64,000 nucleotides of DNA from Castellaniella sp. (GTDB lineage Bacteria > Pseudomonadota > Gammaproteobacteria > Burkholderiales > Burkholderiaceae_B). Under the pieces are notes generated by a model. The model searched no databases. It was not told where the DNA came from and saw only the letters and a program-made list of their open reading frames with translations. Made by a program: the position numbers and the translations under genes. This document shows positions 46,019 through 53,560 of this stretch, piece after piece (position 1 is the stretch's first letter; each line of letters opens with the position of its first letter). The stretch is from assembly GCA_019104865.1 (NCBI GenBank), contig JAHRWZ010000008.1, forward strand, positions 1-64,000, given 5' to 3'.

Positions 46019-48993
46019 CGTCCCTCCTCGTAGGCAGCCAAACCGGCAATCTCACGGCCTTGAGCAAGCTTATGCAGTAACGGCGTCAACTCGTCCATCA
46101 GCGCCAGTTCCTTCTGAGTGCGTGCTTTCCAGCCAAGGTTTAGCGGGGCCATTAGCTCCGAGAGATACTCGCCATCGAAGATACCGCGACGCAGGATGTC
46201 ATCTACAAAAGTCTGCAACGCCGCTGCGTCCAGTGCGTGGCGGTTGGCAATGTCAGTGAGTTTCCGAGTCTTCTTCTCTGCCTTGAAGCGGTCGAATCCG
46301 TTGCGAATTTGCTTTTCGTCCAAGGCTTCATTGACGGGCAGGCCCCGGATGTATTCGGCAATGTCCTCGCGCTCTTCGATGAACTTGGCATCAGACTGGA
46401 TAAGACCGATAAGCTGCTCTCGATTCATCGTAAGCTTGCCAGGCTTCAGCTGGGTGAGCTTCGCAATCAGACTCATGATGTAGTCGTAGTCGATCACCGA
46501 CGAAGCGAAGAGCACAAACTCGAAGTCAAGCTGCTGTACATCGGGCGGAGCCTGATCACCTTCCTTACTCTGTATTTCTTTCAGACGCTTGGCGGTTTCC
46601 AGGTAGGTACTGCGGAAACTCTGCAACTGGTCTGGCGACAAGATGGTGTCAATGCGCTCTTTCTGCGCTGGTGCCAAATCGGTGTACTGATCGAGCTGGG
46701 TCTTGAGTCGCTGTACTTCCTTGAAACGGTTGACGAACTCGATGCGGGCGGTATCCCCCTTGAGGTTGTATACCGCCTCGGGTTCGCAGATGAGGTTCTT
46801 GTCCGTCATGAAGCGCGACATGCCTGCCACGGCGGCTTCGTATTTACGGATGACCTCTGCTGCGGATTCCACTAGCCAGATCTCGCGGGGGTTGTCGATC
46901 TTCTCGCCGGAAAAGAGCGCAATCGCCTCCTCAACGGGGTTCTGTTGCTGGCGGAAGTCGAGAATATTGCCGTAAGGTTTACTGTCGTTGAGCACGCGAT
47001 TAGTGCGCGAAAACGCTTGGATCAGGCCGTGGTATTTGAGGTTCTTATCCACGTACAGGGTGTTGAGGTACTTGGAGTCGAAGCCAGTGAGTAGCATGTC
47101 CACCACGATGGTGATGTCGATTTTCTGCGCGGCGGGCAGGTCGGTGTTGGGATACTGCTGATCCTTGATGCGCTTTTGCACGTCCTGGTAGTACAGGTCG
47201 AACTCACTGATACGGTGGTTGGTACCAAAGCGTGCGTTGTAATCGGCGACGATGCGAGTGAGCGCCGTCTTCTTGCCCTCTGGGTCTTTCTTGTTGTCTT
47301 CTTGTTCTTGTGGCAGGTCTTCCTGAATCTGCTGCACGTCCTTGTTGCCTTCGGCTGGTGGGGAAAACACGCAGGCGACATTCAACGGACGGAATTCGGG
47401 GTCTTGCTCTGTTTTTTGGTTCTGAATGTGCGCGAACAGCTTAAAGTATTCAATCGCATCGTTGATGCCGGCCGTTGCCAGCACCGCATTGAACTTACGA
47501 CCATTGGTCGCAGTGTCATGCTTGGCGAGGATAGCCTCGATGACCTTGGCTTTGGCTACGCCTTCGCCAGGCTTGGGCGGGTTCTTGCCTTCAGGCTTGA
47601 AGTAGTCCACGTGGAAGCGCAGGACATTTCGGTCTTCAATGGCGTGGGTGATGGTGTATTGGTGCAGACAGCGCTGGAATAGATCGTCGGTCGTGCGGTA
47701 GCTGGCCTGCTGGCCTTCGATCTGCTGATAGCTGGCGTTCTTCTCGAAGATGGGTGTGCCGGTAAAGCCGAAGAGCTGAGCGTTAGGGAAGAACTCCTTG
47801 ATGGCTTTATGGTTGTCGCCGAACTGCGAACGGTGGCATTCATCAAAGATGAAAACCATTCGCTGGTTGCGTAGCGGCTCCAAACGCTCTTTGTAATTGC
47901 GCTTGTTGGCCCCATCCAGGGCAAGGCCCAGCTTCTGAATGGTCGTGACTATCACTTTGTCGGCGTAGTCATCCGACAGCAGGCGGCGCACCAGTGTTTC
48001 GGTATTGGTGTTTTCCTCAACGCAGCCTTCCTGGAAGCGGTTGAATTCCTCGCGAGTCTGGCGGTCCAAGTCTTTGCGGTCGACCACGAACAGACATTTG
48101 TCGATGTCTGGATTGTCTTTGAGCAGGGTAGACGCCTTGAAGGATGTGAGAGTCTTGCCCGAGCCAGTGGTATGCCAGATATAGCCGTTTCCGCAGTTCT
48201 GGTGGATGCAATCCACGATGGCCTTGACGGCATAGATTTGGTATGGCCGCATCATCAACAGCTTTTGTTCACTGGCCACTAGCACCATGTAGTGGCTGAT
48301 CATCTGGCCAAGGGTGCACTTGGCCAAAAACTTCTCGGCAAAGCTATCGAGCAGGGTAACCTTCTTATTGTCTTCGCTGGCGAACTGATAAATCGGCAGA
48401 AAACGCTCGTCCGCGTTGAAGCTGAAGTGGCGCGCGTTGTTGTTGGCGAAGTACCAGGTATCGGTGCGGTTGCTGACGATGAATAGCTGCAAAAAGCACA
48501 GCAACGTTTTGCCGTAACCGTTGCCGGGAACGGTCTTGTAATCAACGATCTGCTGCATCGCCCGGCGCGGGCTGACGGCCAGGGTCTTCAGCTCAATTTG
48601 CACCACCGGCACCCCATTGATGAGCAGCATCACGTCGTAGCGGTGATGGCTGTTTTCGGTGTTGATGCGTAGCTGGTTGATGACCTCGAAGTCGTTCTTG
48701 CACCAATCCCGGATGTTCACCAAGGTGTAGTTCAGCGGCGTGCCATCGTCGCGCTCGAAGCTGTTGATGTTGCGTAGCGTTTGGGCAGCGTTGTAAACAT
48801 CGTCTGTCACGATGCTATCCCGCAGGCGCTGGAACTCGCTGTCGGTCAGGTGCACTCGGTTGAGTGCCTCAAACTTGGCGCGGAAGTTGGCCTCTAGCGC
48901 GGTACGGTCCCGGATATCAGGGCGATAGGTGTACTTGAGGTCACCAAGCTTGGCGATCAGATCGAGTTCGATTTGTTGTTCTGATGTCGTCAT
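46015..48993 (-). CDS. hsdR: Type I restriction endonuclease subunit HsdR
   Basis: The 992-residue subunit has the N-terminal nuclease domain with the PD-ExK pattern (D120 and E134-L-K136 in VVQIELK), then the SF2 motor: Walker A TTGSGKT (275-281), DECH (384-387) in FIFDECHRSQFG, and the later helicase motif around LLTGFDSKYLNTLYVDKNLK. The C-terminal helical region binds the methylase. It translocates DNA and cuts far from the unmethylated site. It is the first large gene of the operon, an unusual position compared with prrA-B-C-D of E. coli, where hsdR is last. The ribosome site GAAAGAG is weak. Confidence 0.96.
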   Translation of the reverse strand: MTTSEQQIELDLIAKLGDLKYTYRPDIRDRTALEANFRAKFEALNRVHLTDSEFQRLRDSIVTDDVYNAAQTLRNINSFERDDGTPLNYTLVNIRDWCKNDFEVINQLRINTENSHHRYDVMLLINGVPVVQIELKTLAVSPRRAMQQIVDYKTVPGNGYGKTLLCFLQLFIVSNRTDTWYFANNNARHFSFNADERFLPIYQFASEDNKKVTLLDSFAEKFLAKCTLGQMISHYMVLVASEQKLLMMRPYQIYAVKAIVDCIHQNCGNGYIWHTTGSGKTLTSFKASTLLKDNPDIDKCLFVVDRKDLDRQTREEFNRFQEGCVEENTNTETLVRRLLSDDYADKVIVTTIQKLGLALDGANKRNYKERLEPLRNQRMVFIFDECHRSQFGDNHKAIKEFFPNAQLFGFTGTPIFEKNASYQQIEGQQASYRTTDDLFQRCLHQYTITHAIEDRNVLRFHVDYFKPEGKNPPKPGEGVAKAKVIEAILAKHDTATNGRKFNAVLATAGINDAIEYFKLFAHIQNQKTEQDPEFRPLNVACVFSPPAEGNKDVQQIQEDLPQEQEDNKKDPEGKKTALTRIVADYNARFGTNHRISEFDLYYQDVQKRIKDQQYPNTDLPAAQKIDITIVVDMLLTGFDSKYLNTLYVDKNLKYHGLIQAFSRTNRVLNDSKPYGNILDFRQQQNPVEEAIALFSGEKIDNPREIWLVESAAEVIRKYEAAVAGMSRFMTDKNLICEPEAVYNLKGDTARIEFVNRFKEVQRLKTQLDQYTDLAPAQKERIDTILSPDQLQSFRSTYLETAKRLKEIQSKEGDQAPPDVQQLDFEFVLFASSVIDYDYIMSLIAKLTQLKPGKLTMNREQLIGLIQSDAKFIEEREDIAEYIRGLPVNEALDEKQIRNGFDRFKAEKKTRKLTDIANRHALDAAALQTFVDDILRRGIFDGEYLSELMAPLNLGWKARTQKELALMDELTPLLHKLAQGREIAGLAAYEEGR

Positions 48994-49060
48994 GACTCTT
49001 TCCTCAAAGACCCAAACGGTTTGTCATGGCCGTTGCATGGGCGGATAAAAGCCGTGGTGC

Positions 49061-49270
49061 TCATGCGCGTTGCCCCCCTGACTCAGTGGCATCTTCGTCA
49101 GCCCCGCCTGCGCGCACCCACTCGTCCACTTCGGACAGCTGAAACTTCCACAGCCGCCCCACGCGATGCGCTGGTAGGCCCTTGCGCTCTCTCCAGCGAT
49201 AAACGGTGTCTTTGGCGACACCCAGATGCTGGGCCACCTGTTCAGCAGTCACCCACGGTTCAGTGCTCAT
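49061..49270 (-). CDS. Small MerR-like/excisionase-type HTH protein
   Basis: The 69-residue product is a single HTH_17 domain: WVTAEQVAQHLGVAKDTVYR, WRERKGLPAHRVGRLWKFQ, then LSEVDEWVRAGG. Such proteins act as excisionases or small transcription regulators and are common in front of type I restriction operons. It ends 67 bases before the hsdR start in the same direction, so it is either the first gene of the operon or its switch. Ten-base direct repeats lie upstream of its start. Confidence 0.85.
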   Translation of the reverse strand: MSTEPWVTAEQVAQHLGVAKDTVYRWRERKGLPAHRVGRLWKFQLSEVDEWVRAGGADEDATESGGQRA

Positions 49271-49297
49271 GTCGATGGCGCTCTGGAATTATGTTTT

Positions 49298-49325
49298 AAA
49301 GTCGTCTTAAATCGTCTGAAGTCTA
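49298..49325. promoter_or_regulatory. Ten-base-periodic repeats upstream of the HTH gene
   Basis: AAGTCGTCTT and AAATCGTCTG follow each other, and a partial third copy AAGTCTATC comes next (about 49299-49327). TCGTCT recurs at 49302-49307 and 49312-49317, one helical turn apart. This is the pattern of a binding site for a dimeric or oligomeric regulator, most simply the HTH protein encoded 30 bases away. Confidence 0.45.
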
Positions 49326-49362
49326 TCATTGAAATTCTATTTAAGCACCCGTCTAGCCAACC

Positions 49363-50226
49363 TCAACCTCCCAGATAGATCGACGTTACCGTCAACCGCT
49401 CATGCCCGAGTTCACGGCTGATTTGCTGGCGGGCGTGTCGGTCGACCAAGCGCTGCGACAACCCGAATTGAGCCTTGCCAGGTCCGCCTGCTGCCGACGA
49501 CTTCCACCCCGTCAATGTTTCATATCGCATCTGTGCATACCGATGACGCAGCCCATGCATATTGCTCAGGCCCGCCGCCTTGCACTGCCCATCGTAGACG
49601 TGCCGTTGTTGTATGAAGGTCTTGTGTGCCGGGATTAATGACCCTGTGCCCGCCAGGCGGTGTGCTGCGTGGAGCACGTCGCGTTGCTCTGCGATGGTGA
49701 TGGGCACAATGCGTTCACGCCCGCCCTTCGTCCACGACCCTTTGAGGGCAATGTAGTCACCCCGATCCGCATAACTGGGCTGGAACTTGATCGATTCCTC
49801 CCGGCGCAATCCGAAGGCGGCCTGTAGTTGAAGGCTCATGCGCACGTGGGGATCGGTGACTTGCTCAAGGCTCACACCCAGCTCACGAGCCTTGCTGATA
49901 TTGGTCACATAGCGACGCTCGGCTACGCCAAGCTGCGTGTTGTCCGCCGGCAAGATGCCAGCCTTGCCGATCTTTTCGGCCTACCAGCGCAGGTGAGAGA
50001 GCCGATTTTTGATGGTGCCCGACGACAAACCTTCGCCTTGCCAGCGTTCCAGCAGCGCCTGGACATGCTTGCCCTTGAGCGACAATGCCTTCATCTGCCG
50101 GAAACCGGCCTCGCGCAGTTGCCGCGCGGCCAGCGACAGCGAACGCATACGGTCGGCCTGTGTGTTGTAGCTGCCGTCACGGTTGCGCTGGCACAGCTGC
50201 CGCAGGGTGTAGGTCAAGTCGTCCAT
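49363..50226 (-). pseudogene. Second tyrosine recombinase gene, interrupted by an in-frame amber codon
   Basis: Two parts share one frame. The N-terminal part (to 49984) starts MDDLTYTLRQLCQ and ends GTIKNRLSHLRW, a SAM-like core-binding domain. A TAG at 49981-49983 follows, and the frame continues AEKIGKAGILPADNTQ into a catalytic domain with GLRREE (Arg), HGLRH (His/Arg), and LGHERLTVTSIYLGG (His and Tyr). One base change, TGG to TAG at a position where a second Trp is expected, explains the break. All catalytic residues remain. An internal ATG at 49953 could give the catalytic domain alone. The type is common in integrative elements beside replication genes like the one at 50828. Confidence 0.8.
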
Positions 50227-50274
50227 CTTCCGGCCTCCAAGCAAAGCGCAGTACTGCGTTGTCCTGAAAATCAA

Positions 50275-50827
50275 TGGTTAGTGTTGGTGCCAACTCGCTG
50301 AGGCGAGATCCCGAGCGGGCAAGGGCATGGTGTTCAGGGGACACCAGGGCCTCGAATGAGGCATCCGTCTTGCTCCCTGCTGGGAGCCCGGACGGAGGTA
50401 CTACAAGACGAAAGTGATGCGAACGTGGACGAGTCCTCCTATGAAGTGAGTGGGATGAGAGATGCAGCGGGCGCCCGGTGCGTTGCACACAGGCAATTGC
50501 CGCAAAGGACGGTGCGCCAGGCGGCGCGGTAGGGATGAGTTCAAACAGACGAAGAAGGCTCCGCCCTGGGTAGGGCCGGTATGCGGTCGGAGCCTGGGCA
50601 TACCTGGGGTGGCTCCACCCTGTCGGGCCAGCGCTTGCAGGAACCTGCGCTGTTGGGGATGCCGATGTACGAAGCCCATCGGTCTTGGCAACTGCCCGGT
50701 CAGTGTAGGGCGGCCATCATCATGTCTGCCGCACGCAATAGGATTCGGCATTCGCCCGCATTGTTGCTGGCGCAGGCGGGGTCGTCACTGCGGCGTGCAG
50801 TGACGACCCGTTTCGAGGCAGCATTTG
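50275..50827. other. Island region without a supported gene
   Basis: About 550 bases between the broken recombinase and the replication gene. Several frames are open on both strands but none has recognisable domains or a convincing ribosome site. It may be the regulatory leader of the recombinase or hold the worn remains of another element gene. Confidence 0.5.
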
Positions 50828-51970
50828 CTACGCAGGACGGGGCTGCCATCCCCTGGCCTGCATTGCCTGCGCTGCGATGTCTCCAGCATTCGTCGGGACG
50901 TTCAGCATCCTGCGGATGTTGGCGATGTGCGCCAGGGCAGTTTCACGCGATGCCGGTGGCGCAGTCGGTTCCGGGCGGACTTCGGTGCGCGGCGGAGTTG
51001 TAGGCCGGTTCGCGGCAGACGGCTCCTTGCGTCCTGCCCACAGACGGAACTCGCCCGCAAAAACGCGCTTCACCAACGCGAAGAAGTAGGCCACGACATT
51101 GCGCACGGTGCCGCTCTGGCTCCGTGCCTGCAACTCGTCGAGTACTTCCTGGCGATGCTGCGGCGGCAGCCGCCGCAAGGCGGCCTGCACGTCTTTTTGC
51201 TGATCTGCCTGGGCATTGCTCAGGCAAGGCGGCAAGCTCACCGACTGCGATGCCGAATCGCCGTCGCCTTCGCGCGCGCGGTACGTACGTTCCTTTTTAT
51301 ACATATACGTCTTATACGTACTGCCCTGCTCAGCCGTCATGTGGCGAGAGTGTTCGGTCTGTTGCGGAACAAGCGTGCTGCCAGCGGAATCGCCAGGCAA
51401 TTGCCGTGGGGAGGCTGCCTCGTTCACCTGCGACGGCGGCGTCGGGGGCAAATCATCGTCATCGCGGGGCTGATTGTGGGCCGTAATGGAAGTGGCTTCA
51501 GGTGCCTGCGCCAAAGTTGCCTGAATGTGGACGGCCACCCGATCGACCTGATTGTTTTCGTGGCCGATAGACGCTTGCAGAAGCGCGGGCAGGCTGGCAT
51601 TGAGCGTGCAAGCCTGCTGGAAGTGCAGGGCGCTTTCGTGAACCTGATACAGCTCGCTGAGCACATGGCCGGTTAGAGGATCGCGGTACTGGCCTACCAG
51701 GCTGATCCAGCCCGTCAGCCGAAGCACAACGAGAACGCGCCGGGCCGTCTCGTACCCGGCCCACTGCCCCAGCGGGGTAGAGGTGAGATAGCGGCGCAAC
51801 TGCCCCAGGTTCGCCAGAGGGCTGATGCCCTCCGCAGAGCGGAGCATGCGTAGCACCTGCCAACCATTGCGCTCCAACGGCGTGAGGCGAGCATCGAGCA
51901 TGAGCGAGGCGGGCGTGGTAAACAGGGTGTCTTGCCCTAGCGGGTTGCGGTGAGTGTGATGGTCTGCCAT
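50828..51970 (-). CDS. Integrative-element replication protein, probably STY4528-like
   Basis: The 380-residue product begins MADHHTHRNPLGQDTLFTTP. It has a winged-helix-like N-terminal half (LLDARLTPLERNGWQVLRML, the English-style residues RYLTSTPLGQWAGYETARRV, VLVVLRLTGWISLVGQYRDP), a low-complexity middle, and a C-terminal segment near QDVQ-type helices (VRNVVAYFFALVKRVFAG). This pattern recalls the STY4528 family of pathogenicity-island replication proteins from SPI-7/PAGI-type elements. GGAGAA precedes the ATG. In the parent element it would sit in the replication/maintenance module; here no partner genes remain. Family assignment is from memory, not a search. Confidence 0.65.
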   Translation of the reverse strand: MADHHTHRNPLGQDTLFTTPASLMLDARLTPLERNGWQVLRMLRSAEGISPLANLGQLRRYLTSTPLGQWAGYETARRVLVVLRLTGWISLVGQYRDPLTGHVLSELYQVHESALHFQQACTLNASLPALLQASIGHENNQVDRVAVHIQATLAQAPEATSITAHNQPRDDDDLPPTPPSQVNEAASPRQLPGDSAGSTLVPQQTEHSRHMTAEQGSTYKTYMYKKERTYRAREGDGDSASQSVSLPPCLSNAQADQQKDVQAALRRLPPQHRQEVLDELQARSQSGTVRNVVAYFFALVKRVFAGEFRLWAGRKEPSAANRPTTPPRTEVRPEPTAPPASRETALAHIANIRRMLNVPTNAGDIAAQAMQARGWQPRPA

Positions 51971-52124
51971 GAGAGTTCTCCGAGGTCTGAGCCACAGCGG
52001 CCCGTTCCCCCCATCTCGTCGCGTACCGTTTCTTGCGTCAGCCAACAATGCGGTCTGCGCCATAACCGTTTTATCCTGCATGCACAGCCCTGGCACCAGC
52101 ATCCAGACTGATCTATCATCCCGA

Positions 52125-52153
52125 TACCCCCTTGGGGGTACAACTGGGGGTAC
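52125..52153 (+). repeat. GGGGGTA(C) motif cluster at the right island end
   Basis: TACCCCC at 52125-52131 (inverted), GGGGGTAC at 52134-52141 and GGGGGTAC at 52146-52153 mirror the three copies near the left end. They lie about 95 bases from the right attachment repeat. Confidence 0.6.
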
Positions 52154-52246
52154 TTCCAGCGATTCCCGCAAAGCCCGTGGCGCGATTTCCCCGCGAAACC
52201 TAGCATTCACGGCCCTTTGCCCACCGATCAACGTTTAAATGTGTGA

Positions 52247-52259
52247 TCAACGTCTGACG
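52247..52259 (+). repeat. Right attachment repeat (attR core)
   Basis: TCAACGTCTGACG, identical to 36606-36618. A partial copy, GATCAACGT, lies at 52226-52234, 19 bases before the matching part of the full site. The chromosome resumes immediately after. Confidence 0.85.
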
Positions 52260-52274
52260 TGGGTGTCCCCGACC

Positions 52275-52496
52275 CTACGTGAAGCCCCGGTTCGTCCGTT
52301 CCGGTTCGACCGCGGATACCCCTTCGACTGCTGTCAGGTCGGCCAGGCGGTCTTCCTCGATGGTGCCGGCGATGGCGCCGATCGTGGCCAGTTCCCGCTC
52401 CACGCTCAGACCCGCCTGCCGGCAGTTTTCCAGGACGACCGGGTAGCGGTCGCGCCAGTTTTCATGGACGAGGACCGTCAGATGGATCAGTGCCAT
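52275..52496 (-). CDS. Small propeptide/inhibitor-like protein next to the subtilisin gene
   Basis: The 73-residue product (MALIHLTVLVHENWRDRYPV at the N-terminus) resembles the subtilisin propeptide (I9) fold in its second half: LATIGAIAGTIEEDRLADL then VEGVSAVEPERTNRG. Similar small genes next to S8 peptidase genes are often mislabelled as ketohydroxyglutarate aldolase. It starts 4 bases after the peptidase stop in the same direction, so the two were co-translated. I infer a stand-alone chaperone or inhibitor of the neighbouring peptidase. Confidence 0.6.
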   Translation of the reverse strand: MALIHLTVLVHENWRDRYPVVLENCRQAGLSVERELATIGAIAGTIEEDRLADLTAVEGVSAVEPERTNRGFT

Positions 52497-52500
52497 GGTT

Positions 52501-53240
52501 TCAGTGCTTCCTGGTGACCGCGCCAGGTGCCTGCACCAGGCCCGCGCCGACGTCGCGCTGGGCTTCCTGGAGCGGGCGAACATGGCCCAGCAGCTGCTCC
52601 CAAAGCTGGGATCCGCGGACCTTAGGGTCGCTCTGGGCATACAGTGCCGCCACGCCGGTGACGAACGGCGTGGCCATGCTGGTACCGCTGAGGGTGCGGT
52701 ATAGATCGGGCGCCGGCCAGGACGATAGGACGTCGACCCCGGGCGCGGCCAGATCGATCTCGCCACCGTCGCCCTCCAGGATGCCTCCATCGCCGCCGCT
52801 GCCTTCATCGCCGAGGACCTTGCCCACGTACAGTTCGGCCTCGCCCGCCACGCCGTAGCGGATTTGTCGCGCCGGCTTGGCGGGGCCGACCGCGATGCCC
52901 GCGCAATGCGTGCCGTGGCCGTTGCCGTCCTGCACTGGCTGGTCCGCGACGAAAGATTTGGTTTCGATGGATCTCCCGGCGAAGTCGGGGTGCGATAGAT
53001 CCAGGCCAGTGTCCAGCACGGCAATTCGGATGCCCTGGCCGGTCTGTGTCGACGCGTCGGCGCCGACGGCGCCCACGCCCCAGGTATCGCCTGTGTCGTT
53101 CGGCTTGGGGCTGGCGCGCGGTGGATCTGGACCTGAGCCAGATTGCCCAGCTGCTGGACGGCGCCATCGAAATCGTCCTGGCTCAGAAGCACCAGATAGC
53201 GGCCGGCCTTGGGCTGAGTTCCGGGTGAAGTGTGCTGCAT
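52501..53240 (-). pseudogene. S8 (subtilisin) peptidase, frameshifted and internally deleted
   Basis: The N-terminus MQHTSPGTQPKAGRYLVLLS to AQVQIHRAPAP is in one frame and the catalytic part (PNDTGDTWGVGAVGADAS onward) is in another. One base missing from the G-run at 53107-53110 would explain this. The catalytic triad remains: D in IAVLDTGLDLSHP, H in GNGHGTHCAGI, S in LSGTSMATPF. However the segment between GDEGSGGDGGIL and EGDGGEIDLAAPG lacks roughly 80-100 residues that normally carry the oxyanion asparagine, apparently removed between two short GGCGA-GG-type repeats. The gene is therefore very probably inactive. Confidence 0.8.
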
Positions 53241-53434
53241 GGCATCGTCCTTTCGAGGTACGAATGACCCACCATAGCACGGGCTGGCGGGCCGGATGGG
53301 CGCCCGAAAAGTGTGCTTTCAATCGGTTCCGCTCCGACACGGGAACCACTGCGGCCGCTCGGATCCCTCATACCGAGGTCGGCCATAAGGGTCTTTTGTG
53401 GCGCGCCGCCGACATCCAGAAAATAATATATTTA

Positions 53435-53452
53435 TAATAATGAGAATTATTA
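53435..53452. promoter_or_regulatory. Fur-box-like palindrome upstream of the porin
   Basis: TAATAAT-GAGA-ATTATTA is a perfect 18-bp inverted repeat in an AT-rich tract (53420-53470) and resembles the Fur consensus. It lies 108 bases before the porin start. The rest of 53241-53560 shows no gene. Confidence 0.55.
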
Positions 53453-53560
53453 ACAGTTGCGGTAATATTTCGCCCGGGTTGGCTGCAACCGCGATAGGAC
53501 TGGTTCTTCGCGGGTGGCCCCGAATCATGGTTTCATCTTCACTCTCAAGGAATCCTCTGG

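Larger units (their letters stand above)
36606..52259. mobile_element. Integrase-encoding genomic island inserted at the ychF 3' end
   Basis: The island is bounded by the direct repeat TCAACGTCTGACG at 36606-36618 and 52247-52259. Just inside each end lie three GGGGGTA(C) motifs, the expected arrangement of integrase arm sites. It carries a P4-type integrase next to the left end, a defence operon of six overlapping genes, a small HTH gene, an amber-interrupted second recombinase and an integrative-element replication gene. There are no conjugation or mobilisation genes in it, so it appears to be a reduced derivative of a larger SPI-7/PAGI-type element. The island has visibly more AT-rich stretches (especially hsdS) than the flanking chromosome. 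Confidence 0.85.

Noticed and set aside
50177..50488. A possible small gene between the recombinase and replication gene
   Set aside because: It overlaps the recombinase start region, has no recognisable domain, and no ribosome site was found.
52275..53240. One continuous 321-residue protein
   Set aside because: The frame is a composite: its start is the peptidase N-terminus, its middle is out-of-frame to the S8 catalytic part, and its end is the separate small gene at 52275-52496.
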